A stretch of DNA of 64,000 nucleotides from Arcanobacterium haemolyticum DSM 20595 (lineage in GTDB: Bacteria > Actinomycetota > Actinomycetes > Actinomycetales > Actinomycetaceae). A program made the position numbers and the translations under genes. Positions 54,292 to 63,394 of the stretch are shown one piece after another. Location: NCBI RefSeq assembly GCF_000092365.1, contig NC_014218.1:1736001-1800000 (forward strand), given 5' to 3'. Under the pieces are notes generated by a model, which was not told the origin of the DNA, did no database searches, and saw only the letters and a list, made by a program, of their open reading frames with translations. Position 1 is the stretch's first letter, and each line of letters starts with the position of its first letter.

Positions 54292-54934
54292 AGAAAACGG
54301 GGCATTATTGATGGTCAGTACTTCTACCCTATCGTCGAGGTTAAGGTAGAGGAGACTGTTTCTATTGCGCCACGAGTTTACAATCCTACCTATAAGCCGT
54401 ACTTCCAAAAAATTCACGGCCCTGATTTTCTAAAGCTCGATCACGAAACAGGCGTAGTTACAGCCTACCCTAACTCGCCCGCTTATGAAGGGGTACATAA
54501 AATTTCAGGTCACCTACTCTAACGGGCCGGACGGAGAGATAGACGGTATTGCCCGTGCGTACATCAAAGTCCTTCCGCAGGCTGAACCAGAAATGTCTGA
54601 ATCTGAAAAGGCTCCAGAGTCCCCGACGCCAGAGGTTGAACCAACTCCAGCTCCAGGTACGCCGGCACCAAAGATTGAAACTCCTTCAGGTAATGACGTT
54701 TCTTCTGACGCAAGCGCAAGCACGCCAGCAGGAAATAACGAGACTAAAGAAGGTAAGCCACAGGCTGGAAAGTCCACGTCTGGCAAGAAATCAACCACCC
54801 TAGTATCTCCACGGCATACGGAAGCTAAGGCTGGTGAACTGGCAAAGACTGGTCTTTCCATCGGCGGAATCACCTTGGCTCTGAGCCTTACCGGAACCGG
54901 CGCAAGCCTCCTTGCCTTCCGCCGTAAGCACTGA
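54191..54934 (+). pseudogene. Frameshifted LAxTG wall-anchored surface protein
   Basis: Three reading frames together spell one surface protein. First, a signal-peptide-like stretch (FALTGAGMITTSSAFAAEGD, about 54191-54300). Second, GQYFYPIVEVKVEETVSIAP through NPTYKPYF and SPAYEG (about 54298-54490). Third, from about 54485, YIKFQVTYSNGPDGEIDG, a Pro-rich spacer, then the sorting signal LAKTG with a helix and FRRKH. The middle resembles a Rib/YPDG-type domain. Both frame changes lie near GGGG runs (54299-54302; 54490-54493). Decay, sequence error or phase variation are all possible. Confidence 0.65.
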
Positions 54935-54957
54935 CATTCTTACTGTCCGGAAAACAA

Positions 54958-54991
54958 CAAAAACAGCGGGATTAACCTCCCGCTGTTTTCC
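54958..54991 (+). terminator. Terminator after the surface protein pseudogene
   Basis: 12-bp perfect stem (AAAACAGCGGGA / TCCCGCTGTTTT) with a 6-base loop; the right arm ends in TTTT. Confidence 0.88.
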
Positions 54992-55035
54992 ATTGGCACT
55001 CGCCCTGCCACAACTTGTACGCTACATTAGATAAG

Positions 55036-55608
55036 GTGAGCACCCAATATGATCCACGCGCGGAATACCGCAAGCGAATTCAGCAACGGCAAACAGTCAT
55101 CTTCGGTTCTATCTCAGCCGTGATGGCCTTCCTTCTTGTGTTCGGAACACTGATTTGGGTTGGTATTATCCCAGCACCATTTAATGTTGGATTCTCTTCA
55201 AAAGTTGAACCAACAGCAACCGTCCCTTGCCCATCGGACAACGCCAAGCCAAAGGATCTTGCTACACTCACAACACGTATCTACAACTCCACCTCAGTCA
55301 GTGGGCAAGCCGGCGCAGTCGGCCAAGCGTTAAGCTCCCTCGGCGTCACGGTTACAGAAACTACCAATTGGAATGGCAAGCCACTTCCAGAATCCACTCG
55401 CCTTATCGCGGGCAAGAAGGGAATCGACGGCGCTTACACACTCCGCGCTTACTTCCCGGGTGCCACGATTCATTTTGATGCGAACACTAATTCCGACGTA
55501 ATCGACGTCGTCATCGGCAAAAAATTCACCGAAACTCATATCGGCCCCACCGATGAAGAAAAATCCTCATCAATGGAGCCGATCAAAAACTGTACGTCGG
55601 TTAATTAA
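55036..55608 (+). CDS. Membrane-anchored LytR C-terminal-domain protein
   Basis: Second stand-alone LytR_C protein of the window. A short basic head, one membrane helix (about 28-50), then the LytR_C domain with TTRIYNSTSVSGQAGAVGQAL. No LCP catalytic domain. I prefer GTG 55036 to TTG 55015: a -10-like TACATT ends seven bases before it, which would give a leaderless message, a common actinobacterial mode. 190 residues. Ends 5 bases from the convergent uraA-type gene. Confidence 0.82.
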   Translation: MSTQYDPRAEYRKRIQQRQTVIFGSISAVMAFLLVFGTLIWVGIIPAPFNVGFSSKVEPTATVPCPSDNAKPKDLATLTTRIYNSTSVSGQAGAVGQALSSLGVTVTETTNWNGKPLPESTRLIAGKKGIDGAYTLRAYFPGATIHFDANTNSDVIDVVIGKKFTETHIGPTDEEKSSSMEPIKNCTSVN

Positions 55609-55612
55609 AACT

Positions 55613-56977
55613 TCACGGTTCCCGCACAAGCGCGCCCTGTTCCAACTCTGCACCTGCAGGTGCGGAAGCTGGAGTAGCCGGCTCGATTGTCGTACCACGC
55701 CACCGGGACAGTCCGCGCATCACATGGTAAATCACGATCGCGCCGAAGGATCCCAACGCGATTCCAGAGAATTCTAGGTTGCCCACGAATAACGTGTAGT
55801 TCGCGATTGCTACAATCATCGCTACGGACGCGGTGTTGAGGTTGACTGGATCAGAGAAGTCCACCTTATTCTGAACCCAAATCCGAATACCCAGCATGCC
55901 AATCATCCCATAAAGCACGGTCGCAGCACCGCCAAGAACACCAGCTGGAATCGTCGCGATGGCCGCACCGAACTTCGGCAACATGGACAGGCAGAGAGCA
56001 AACCCTGCCGCCACCAGGTAAGCAACAGTAGAGTAGATGCGCGTAGCGGCCATGACGCCGATGTTTTCGGCATACGTTGTTGTTGCAGAACCGCCACCGG
56101 AACCGGCAACTATGGTTGCCATGCCGTCGGCGAAAAGTGCACGGCCGGTGTAGGCATCCAAGTTCTCACCAGTCATCGCGGAAACAGACTTCACGTGCCC
56201 CACGTTCTCCGCAACCAGCACCAAAACTACTGGAATGAAGAGGGCAAACAGGCTCAGATCAAACGATGGTGCGCGGAAGTGTGGCAACCCAACGATATCC
56301 GCGGCCGCCACCGCACCGAAATCAACTTCGCCACGAATAATCGCCGTCACGTATCCGACAATCACGCCGATCAGGATTGAGAGGCGCCCCATGATTCCCT
56401 TGAACAGCACCGTTGCCAGCAAGATCGCCACGATCGTCACCACTGCGGTAACCGGAGCGGCCTTCACGTTGTTCCATGCGGACGGCGCCAAGTTGAAACC
56501 AATGAGCGAAACGATCGCGCCGGTCACAACTGGTGGCATCAACACGTCGATCCAGCGGGTGCCGGCGAAGTGGGCGGCCACGCCGATCAGGGCCAGCAGA
56601 GCGCCGGTCATGATGATTCCGCCCTGGGCCAGCGACGCAAGTTCATCGCTCAGCGGCTTGCCGCCGTTCGCAACATACCCGGTCACGGCGCCAATCGGAG
56701 CGAGGAACGCGAACGAGGATCCCAAGTAGGACGGCACGCGGCCGGACGTGATGAGGATAAAAAGAATGGTTCCAACGCCGGTGAAGAACAAAGTTGTTGC
56801 CGGGTCGAAACCAGTCAATAGTGGAACTAGGAATGTCGCTCCAAACATGGCCACCATGTGTTGAGCACCAACACCAAACGTAATGGGCCATGAAAGCCGT
56901 TCATTCGGTGGAACGATCTCCCCTGGAGTGATTTTTGTTCCGTCCCCGTGGAGTTTCCACGTGAAAAGCTGCGACAT
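55613..56977 (-). CDS. NCS2 uracil/xanthine permease (UraA type)
   Basis: Proton-coupled nucleobase uptake with 14 membrane segments. Signature parts are FGVGAQHMVAMFGATFLVP, YLGSSFAFLAPIGAV and the helix-10 region AENVGHVKSVSAMTG, where the Glu contacts uracil. 454 residues. Uracil is more likely than xanthine from the QHxxAMFGA motif, but this is not decisive. The upstream gap shows no PyrR or purine riboswitch pattern that I can recognise. Confidence 0.93.
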   Translation of the reverse strand: MSQLFTWKLHGDGTKITPGEIVPPNERLSWPITFGVGAQHMVAMFGATFLVPLLTGFDPATTLFFTGVGTILFILITSGRVPSYLGSSFAFLAPIGAVTGYVANGGKPLSDELASLAQGGIIMTGALLALIGVAAHFAGTRWIDVLMPPVVTGAIVSLIGFNLAPSAWNNVKAAPVTAVVTIVAILLATVLFKGIMGRLSILIGVIVGYVTAIIRGEVDFGAVAAADIVGLPHFRAPSFDLSLFALFIPVVLVLVAENVGHVKSVSAMTGENLDAYTGRALFADGMATIVAGSGGGSATTTYAENIGVMAATRIYSTVAYLVAAGFALCLSMLPKFGAAIATIPAGVLGGAATVLYGMIGMLGIRIWVQNKVDFSDPVNLNTASVAMIVAIANYTLFVGNLEFSGIALGSFGAIVIYHVMRGLSRWRGTTIEPATPASAPAGAELEQGALVREP

Positions 56978-57077
56978 GCGAGTCTCCTAGCCAAGGTCTT
57001 GTACACAAACGTCCAGAACTATACGGATTGGCAGGACCCCTTTTCAACTTTACTGTGTGTGAAGTAAAGAATAGTGG

Positions 57078-57599
57078 TTACGCTACGTCCGTATCCACAC
57101 GGTACATGACGTCAAAATATTCGACGACGACGGGCGCACTTTCGTCAAATTCCACGCCGATTTCCGCGGATTCTGTTGCAAAAATGTGAGCGTTTTTGGC
57201 GCGCCACTGGGAGACGTCTCCTTCGCCTTCTGCTTTCACAATGGACTCTGTTATCTCATTAAATGGGACGATTTCTACCTGGCGATTGCGAAGGAGAGCA
57301 ACCGGATGGGCGTTACCATCTAGCAGGATCGAGAGATCACCAACACGGGGATAGGATTCTTCTGCATGATCGTAGAGCGGCGCGTAGCTGGATGTTGCAC
57401 ACTTGGTGCCGTCCAGAACCAAGCGGGCCAGTTCATCCGCGAGTGCACGCGTGCCATCGCCCAAGGCGAATGATGGCGGTTCCACGGAAACTACATCGGT
57501 GTATGCGAGCACGCCGGGAACTTCTGCGAGCTTAGAACGAGTTTTGGCGCGGGTCCAAAATGCTGCCAGTTCTTCTGCCACAGGTTCTGGAACGTTCAT
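57078..57599 (-). CDS. ASCH-domain protein
   Basis: ASCH domains are RNA-binding folds related to PUA; some hydrolyse N4-acetylcytidine. The family pattern is clear: GTKCATSSYAPLYDHAEESYP, VGDLSILLDGNAHPVALL, VEIVPFNEITE, GEGDVSQWR and VVVEYFDVMY. I chose ATG 57599, which has GGAAGGAT just upstream. 173 residues. It starts right after the stop of the 57602-58867 gene, so it ends the rlmB-cysS gene string. A role in RNA metabolism would fit those neighbours. Confidence 0.85.
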   Translation of the reverse strand: MNVPEPVAEELAAFWTRAKTRSKLAEVPGVLAYTDVVSVEPPSFALGDGTRALADELARLVLDGTKCATSSYAPLYDHAEESYPRVGDLSILLDGNAHPVALLRNRQVEIVPFNEITESIVKAEGEGDVSQWRAKNAHIFATESAEIGVEFDESAPVVVEYFDVMYRVDTDVA

Positions 57600-57601
57600 G
57601 A

Positions 57602-58867
57602 TTATCCTTCCCAGTTGCGCATATTGCGCCATGATTCGATTGTTGATTGTTTCCGATCAACAATATTTCGCATATAGGTGGTGGTGCCGATGCGTGTGAA
57701 GGCACTCATGAGTACGCCTGCCCCAACAGCAGCCAGTGCAGTGCCGCCGATTCCGCGACGGTGGCGGTTGTATGCGGTTGCCAGGAGCGCTCCTGCAATC
57801 GCTGATTGGGCTACCGATCCCATGGCTACTAACCACGGGCGATCAAGATAGATTTTTTGCACGGCGCGCATGATTGATGGTTCAACTACGCCTTCTCCAG
57901 CGAACTCCCATGCCAGAGTTTCTGCAAACGTCCAATCTTCTGGTGACACTACGTGAGCTGCGGGAACAGCAGAAAGAGATCCGCGTCCTGTGAGCACATC
58001 GGCGATTTCGCGCGGGAGGCCCAGGGTGGCCAAGAAAGTATAGACGGCGCGTTCTGGAGTTTCCAGAAGTGCACGACGCATGTGGGCGAATGTGACATTC
58101 ATAAGATCGGCGATGGCCAAGCGGGCTACAGCACCGGCGCCGAGTTCATCTATCACAAAATCATGGGCTGGCGATCCGTGCACGATCCATGCGAACAGTG
58201 GCATCTCGCCGCTCCAGTCCCACACCATTCGAATGCCATCGCGGCGCACGGCCAACATTGGACGATCGTGATCACTTGTGCTGGCAGCCAATGCCATCAT
58301 GTAGTTTGGCCGCGGGAATACTTTACGGTATCCATTAAGTGGCTGTTCGGAAACTAGCACACGCAAATTTCCGAATTTACTCACCATGATGGGAGCACCC
58401 TGCGTATTTGCTAGTGGCGGGACTTCGGACATGGACATGTCCGTAATCAGCATCATTGAGCCGGAATCGAAATCAGGAAGTTTCGCACCCGATACGCCGG
58501 CATCCACATCATGGATATCCTGCTCTGGTTCGATATCCAGATCGTCATCTACATCAACCGCACCCAGATCGATTGGACCGTGGACTGCTTCGCCATCAAG
58601 TTCCACAGCAACTTTGCGGAGCTTTTCTTGCATGTCCACCAGGAGATCAGTGACGGACAAGCCACGAATAACCGTGCCCGCATCGTCTAGCATCGCCACA
58701 CGCCGGCGGCGCCCACTGATCGCAACTTCGAAATCATAGCCATTCTCTACCGGCATACCACGCCCAAGAATTTTCTGATCAGCAAAGAATTCTTCGATGA
58801 TTTCTGGGGTGGTGAGGTAGGCATCGAGAATATCAATATGCCCGCGAACTGATCTCCAGGAGGTCAT
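57602..58867 (-). CDS. Unrecognised protein, hydrophobic C-terminus
   Basis: 421 residues, family not recognised. The N-terminal 115 residues look globular (VENGYDFEVAISGRRRRVAM), followed by an acidic spacer (about 105-130), a middle domain (about 135-330), and a hydrophobic C-terminus (about 345-400) with one or two possible membrane helices. No signal peptide. It lies 6 bases after rlmB and 2 bases before the ASCH gene, so it belongs to their transcript. Function unknown. Confidence 0.75.
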   Translation of the reverse strand: MTSWRSVRGHIDILDAYLTTPEIIEEFFADQKILGRGMPVENGYDFEVAISGRRRRVAMLDDAGTVIRGLSVTDLLVDMQEKLRKVAVELDGEAVHGPIDLGAVDVDDDLDIEPEQDIHDVDAGVSGAKLPDFDSGSMMLITDMSMSEVPPLANTQGAPIMVSKFGNLRVLVSEQPLNGYRKVFPRPNYMMALAASTSDHDRPMLAVRRDGIRMVWDWSGEMPLFAWIVHGSPAHDFVIDELGAGAVARLAIADLMNVTFAHMRRALLETPERAVYTFLATLGLPREIADVLTGRGSLSAVPAAHVVSPEDWTFAETLAWEFAGEGVVEPSIMRAVQKIYLDRPWLVAMGSVAQSAIAGALLATAYNRHRRGIGGTALAAVGAGVLMSAFTRIGTTTYMRNIVDRKQSTIESWRNMRNWEG

Positions 58868-58873
58868 GATCTA

Positions 58874-59857
58874 TTACGCCTTCTTTTGATGGAAGTTACG
58901 ACGCTTAACATCGATCTGATAGAGCGCAATACCGGTTGCAACGGCTGCGTTGAGCGATTCCATATCCGATGCGATCGGAATGGAAGCAATAACATCACAT
59001 GTATCGCGAACCAGGCGTGAAAGGCCCTTGCCTTCCGAACCAGTCACGATAACCAGTGGAACATCTGCCATATCGAGCGTATCAACGGTAGCATCTCCCC
59101 CACCATCAAGCCCAACAACAAAGTATCCTTGAGCTTTCAGATCTTCTAGCGCACGCACCAGGTTTGTTTCACGTGCAACGGGCACACGCGCCGCCGCGCC
59201 TGCAGAAACTTTCCACACGGTAGCATTCACACCAGCACTCCGGCGTTCAGGAATCAATACACCATCTGCACGGAACGCAGATGCCGAACGCATAGCCGCA
59301 CCCAGGTTGTGCGGATCAGTCACGGAATCCAATGCCACAATGAGCCCTGGTTCTAAGTGATCGTGGCCAAGCGCCACAAGTTCTTCTACATCTACGTATT
59401 CATATGGCGGGATTTCCAAGGCGATACCCTGGTGGACCTGACCGTCAGTCATCTTGTCCAGCTCAAAACGAGTCACTTCAATAAGTTCCGCACCAGATTC
59501 GGTAGCGGCCCGAAGAACGGTGGCCACTCGTTCGTCGTTAGCCAACGAACCCACAACAAAAACGCGACTGAACGGGATACCGGAGGCCACAATTTCTACA
59601 ACTGGATTGCGCCCGCTCACCAATTCGTAACCTTCAGGCGTATGCAAATGCCCGCGCAACTTCGGCCCAGCAGCCTTCACAGCAGCGGCTTCACGCGCCA
59701 CTTTCTTCTTGTAAGCCGGATGGTATGTACGTTCTTCAGCCTTAGGTGTTGGCCCTTTACCTTCAAGGCCGCGGCGACGCTGACCGCCAGACCCCACACG
59801 TGTACCCTTTTTGGGCCCCTTACGTACTGCTCCTGGACGCCCGAAATGACCTGCCAT
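58874..59857 (-). CDS. rlmB: 23S rRNA 2'-O-ribose methyltransferase, TrmH/SpoU (RlmB type)
   Basis: Methylates a ribose in 23S rRNA (G2251 in E. coli). A basic, disordered head (FGRPGAVRKGPKKGTRVG) is followed by the substrate-binding domain (about 80-155) and the knotted SpoU domain with DSVTDPHNLGAAMRSA, VTGSEGKGLSRLV and SDMESLNAAVA. 327 residues. Its start overlaps the cysS stop by one base. This cysS-rlmB order is common in actinobacteria. Confidence 0.94.
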   Translation of the reverse strand: MAGHFGRPGAVRKGPKKGTRVGSGGQRRRGLEGKGPTPKAEERTYHPAYKKKVAREAAAVKAAGPKLRGHLHTPEGYELVSGRNPVVEIVASGIPFSRVFVVGSLANDERVATVLRAATESGAELIEVTRFELDKMTDGQVHQGIALEIPPYEYVDVEELVALGHDHLEPGLIVALDSVTDPHNLGAAMRSASAFRADGVLIPERRSAGVNATVWKVSAGAAARVPVARETNLVRALEDLKAQGYFVVGLDGGGDATVDTLDMADVPLVIVTGSEGKGLSRLVRDTCDVIASIPIASDMESLNAAVATGIALYQIDVKRRNFHQKKA

Positions 59858-61284
59858 TATTTTTCTCCGATCTTCCAGCGAGCACCCGCCGCCGAATCTT
59901 CTACCTGAATACCAGCAGTCTGCAGTGAATCACGCAAGGCGTCTGCTCGTGCCCAGTCCTTTGCCGCACGCGCGGCAGCTCGTTCATTCAAAATCGCGTG
60001 GACCAACGAATCCAACGCTTCGTGATAATCAGATCCTGCCGAGGATTCTTCATGCCACGGCGAAGCACATGGATCAAGCCCAAGAACGTCGAGCATAGCA
60101 CGAACAAGTGCCTGTTCCTGGCGAATCTCTACGTGTTCTTCAGCCGCAATCGCATTATTTCCGGCAGTCACATGTTCGTGAATCACTGCCAGCGCGGCAG
60201 AAACATTCACATCATCATCCATCGCATCAACGAACTCATCCGGGAGTTCGGCAAGCCCAATACCCGCCACTTCTTCTGCAGGAACCTCACCAACAGCATC
60301 AATTGCCCGCCGCACAAAGCCAGCCAGACGATCCCATACCGCCCCCGCTTCTGCCAAAGTGCGATCCGAATACGCCACGGTAGAACGGTAATGCACTGCC
60401 CCCAGTGCCAGCCGCACAACAACCGCAGGATACTCTTCCAAAATCCGGGATACAATCAACGAATTTCCCAAAGATTTGCTCATCTTTTCGCCGTCGATAG
60501 TCACCCACGCATTATGCATCCAATATTGCGCAAACCCGTAGCCCGCCCCATGCGATTGTGCCTGCTCGTTTTCATGGTGAGGGAAGCGCAAATCGATCCC
60601 GCCCCCGTGGATATCAAAGCTTTCGCCCAAATATTTCCCGGCCATCGCCGAGCATTCCAAATGCCAGCCTGGCCGGCCACGCCCCCACGGGGTATCCCAT
60701 GATGCGCTGGCCGGTTCGCCCGGCTTCGCGGCCTTCCACAGCGCAAAATCACGCGGGTTGCGCTTGTCAGGTTCCACCGCGGCGTCGTCATTAAAATCAT
60801 CCAACGTTTGGCGCGTCAAGGAACCGTAATCAGCCAACGATGCCACGTCAAAATACACATTCCCGGAATCGCCAGGATACGCATGCCCGCGCTCAATCAA
60901 GCGCGCGATAAACGCAATCATTTCCGGAACGTGGCCGGTAGCGCGCGGTTCATACGTTGGCCGCAACACGCCCAACGCATCGTACGCCTGCGTGAATTCA
61001 TTTTCGTAAATGTAGGCGTGCGCCCAAAACTCCCGCCCAGCGTCCGCCGATTTCGCCAAAATCTTATCATCAATATCAGTCACGTTACGTACCATCGTAG
61101 TTTCGTAACCGGACCGGCGAAGCCACCGAACCAACACGTCAAACGCCACTGCAGAACGCATGTGCCCGATGTGCGGCGAACCCTGAACGGTTGCACCACA
61201 CAAATAAATGCCCACCTTGCCAGGTACAAGAGACGTAAATTCGCGCATAGCCCGCGTAGCGGAGTCATAGATATGTAGTGCCAT
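59857..61284 (-). CDS. cysS: Cysteinyl-tRNA synthetase
   Basis: Charges tRNA-Cys. Motifs are [17 protein letters not shown] (HIGH and first zinc Cys), [11 protein letters not shown] (zinc Cys), HHENEQAQS (zinc His) and KMSKSLGN. 475 residues from ATG 61284. That start has no good ribosome site, but TAAAAT ends seven bases before it, so the message may be leaderless. First gene of the cysS-rlmB-unknown-ASCH string. The same reaction motifs occur in MshC, but its ligand set and length differ. Confidence 0.96.
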   Translation of the reverse strand: MALHIYDSATRAMREFTSLVPGKVGIYLCGATVQGSPHIGHMRSAVAFDVLVRWLRRSGYETTMVRNVTDIDDKILAKSADAGREFWAHAYIYENEFTQAYDALGVLRPTYEPRATGHVPEMIAFIARLIERGHAYPGDSGNVYFDVASLADYGSLTRQTLDDFNDDAAVEPDKRNPRDFALWKAAKPGEPASASWDTPWGRGRPGWHLECSAMAGKYLGESFDIHGGGIDLRFPHHENEQAQSHGAGYGFAQYWMHNAWVTIDGEKMSKSLGNSLIVSRILEEYPAVVVRLALGAVHYRSTVAYSDRTLAEAGAVWDRLAGFVRRAIDAVGEVPAEEVAGIGLAELPDEFVDAMDDDVNVSAALAVIHEHVTAGNNAIAAEEHVEIRQEQALVRAMLDVLGLDPCASPWHEESSAGSDYHEALDSLVHAILNERAAARAAKDWARADALRDSLQTAGIQVEDSAAGARWKIGEK

Positions 61285-61467
61285 ACCCACGATTTTACAC
61301 TGAAAAACAACCGCACCCCGTACCAAGATCCTCACACGTATAAATCTGTGGAAATCTCAGTCTATCCACAGCCGCCACCGCCCATTGTCCGAACATTTGT
61401 CCATTTTCACACAAGTAATTTTTCACTTATTTACCCATCCGTAACTAAATGGAGATAGATTACATAC

Positions 61468-62874
61468 ATGAGTACAGAAACAATGCCTCTACCAAGTAAT
61501 GACGCCTTTCCGTATCCAACGGAAACCACAGCACCAGAGGCCGCTACAAAGAAAACGAACCCTTTCACCAAAAAAGTGATCTATTGGGGTTTGTGGGATT
61601 GGGGTTCGGCTGCGTTCAACGCGATCGTCACCACTTTCATCTTCGCCTTTTATATTTCCAACCCAAAGCTCTTCGGCGATCACGCCAACTCTTACCTCGG
61701 CTGGGCTCTGGGAATCGCAGGCATCATTATCGCCCTTATTGCTCCAGCATTGGGGCAGACTGTTGATCGTTCCGGCAAGCGCGCCACCGTTTTGTCTGTT
61801 ACCACGTTGGGCACGGCAGCTATCATCGCACTGTTGTTCTTTGTGAAGCCTGGCGAAGATTACTTGTTGCTTGGCCTGGTTTTGGTGGGCATTGGCAATA
61901 TTTTGTTCGAAACCGGTTCTGTTGTGTACAACTCTTTGCTTTCTGATTTGGCAAAGAAGGAGCACTATGGCCGCATTTCTGGTTTCGGCTGGGGCTTGGG
62001 CTACTTGGGTGGCATTGTTCTTTTGCTGATCTTGTTTATTGGTTTTATTAGCCCCGAGGTGGGTTGGTTTGGAGTCACGAGTGTTGAAGGTTTAAACGTT
62101 CGTGTATCCATGCTTATCGCTGCCGCATGGTTGGCTGGTTTTTCGCTCCCGTTGATTTTTACTCTCAAAAATAAGGCTCGTGTTGAGGACAACGCTGTTG
62201 CTGGTTTTAGCCATGCTTACCGCGAGTTGTTTCGTTCTATCGTTGACTTGTGGCATAAGGATCGCATTGTTTTGTGGTTCTTGATTTCTTCTGCGATTTA
62301 TCGTGATGGTTTGGCTGGCGTTTTTTCGTTTGGTGCGATTATTGCTGGCGTTGCGTTCGGTTTTTCGAGTTCAGAAGTTATCGTGTTTGGTATTGCCGCG
62401 AACGTGGTTGCTGGTATTTTTACGATTGGTTTTGGCTGGTTGGACGATCGTATTGGGGCCGCTAAGGTTATTATTTTCTCGGTTGGCTCGATGGTTGTGT
62501 TGGGCACGTGCGTTTTCGTGTTCCACGATGGTATTTTCGGTTTCTCTGGCCACGATGCGTATTGGGCTTTTGGTCTGGCGTTGTGTGTTTTTGTGGGGCC
62601 AACTCAGTCGGCGTCACGCACGTATTTGGCGCGTTTGGCGCCTCCTGGCGAAGAAGCGGAGATTTTTGGTTTATACGCAACGACTGGGCGTGCAGCTTCT
62701 CCGTTGGCTCCGTTGTTGTACGCTTCCGCGATTTCTATGGGGGCGTGGTTGCTTAATATTTCCCAAGAAGAGGCAGCGTATTTTGGCGTGATGGGAATTG
62801 TTGTGGTTTTGTTCCTTGGTTTAGTGGCGTTTATTCCTGTGGCACGGCACGCTAAGGTTCAAAAGGAGCGTTAA
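61468..62874 (+). CDS. MFS permease, UMF1/Atg22 type
   Basis: About 12 membrane segments in 468 residues. The opening VIYWGLWDWGSAAFNAIVTTFIF, then ETGSVVYNSLLSDLA and RISGFGWGLGYLGG are typical of UMF1/Atg22-like transporters, which may export amino acids or other solutes; the substrate is unknown. Codon use switches inside the gene: the first 380 or so bases end mostly in C, the rest in T or G. Single gene. Confidence 0.9.
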   Translation: MSTETMPLPSNDAFPYPTETTAPEAATKKTNPFTKKVIYWGLWDWGSAAFNAIVTTFIFAFYISNPKLFGDHANSYLGWALGIAGIIIALIAPALGQTVDRSGKRATVLSVTTLGTAAIIALLFFVKPGEDYLLLGLVLVGIGNILFETGSVVYNSLLSDLAKKEHYGRISGFGWGLGYLGGIVLLLILFIGFISPEVGWFGVTSVEGLNVRVSMLIAAAWLAGFSLPLIFTLKNKARVEDNAVAGFSHAYRELFRSIVDLWHKDRIVLWFLISSAIYRDGLAGVFSFGAIIAGVAFGFSSSEVIVFGIAANVVAGIFTIGFGWLDDRIGAAKVIIFSVGSMVVLGTCVFVFHDGIFGFSGHDAYWAFGLALCVFVGPTQSASRTYLARLAPPGEEAEIFGLYATTGRAASPLAPLLYASAISMGAWLLNISQEEAAYFGVMGIVVVLFLGLVAFIPVARHAKVQKER

Positions 62875-62899
62875 CATTTTACGCTCGGGTGTGGCGGTT

Positions 62900-63391
62900 T
62901 CAGCCGCCACATTTTTTGACGACGAGCGCCGTTGCGATCGCTGCGAGTCCTTCTTTGCGGCCTACGAATCCGAGATGGTCGGTTGTGGTTGCGGATACTG
63001 AAACGGGTGCGCCGACGACGGCGGTCATCGCCTTTTCCGCTTCCATCTTACGTGGTGCAAAACGTGGTTTTTGGCCGAGCAACTGTACTGTGACGTTCAT
63101 GATGGTCCAGCCTGCGTTGGCGACTAGGCGTACTGATTCAGTAAGGAGCGCTGTTCCTGATGCTCCTGCCCATTCTGGACGGTCTACGCCAAATACTGTG
63201 CCAAGTTCGCCAATTCCTGATGCGATCAGGAGGGCATCGGCGGCAGCGTGTGCTACCACGTCTGCATCCGAATGCCCTTCGAGTGCTTGTTCTCCTGGCC
63301 ATTCTAGGCAGGCGAGGTAGAGCGTACGGTGTGGATCTGCGGAAAATGCGTGGGTATCGATCGCTGTTCCAACTCGCATATCGGTGATCAT
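62900..63391 (-). CDS. ispF: 2-C-methyl-D-erythritol 2,4-cyclodiphosphate synthase
   Basis: Cyclises CDP-ME 2-phosphate in the MEP isoprenoid pathway. Metal residues are in GTAIDTHAF (Asp, His) and [13 protein letters not shown] (His); [11 protein letters not shown] is the late signature. The usual DIGxxFPD segment is ELGTVFGVD. 163 residues from ATG 63391, 3 bases after the ispD stop; ATG 63379 gives the more standard beginning MRVGTAID. Confidence 0.95.
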   Translation of the reverse strand: MITDMRVGTAIDTHAFSADPHRTLYLACLEWPGEQALEGHSDADVVAHAAADALLIASGIGELGTVFGVDRPEWAGASGTALLTESVRLVANAGWTIMNVTVQLLGQKPRFAPRKMEAEKAMTAVVGAPVSVSATTTDHLGFVGRKEGLAAIATALVVKKCGG

Positions 63392-63394
63392 CGT

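Noticed and set aside
56978-57077. Purine or PyrR-type leader upstream of the uracil permease
   Set aside because: No conserved riboswitch core or terminator/antiterminator pair could be drawn by eye.
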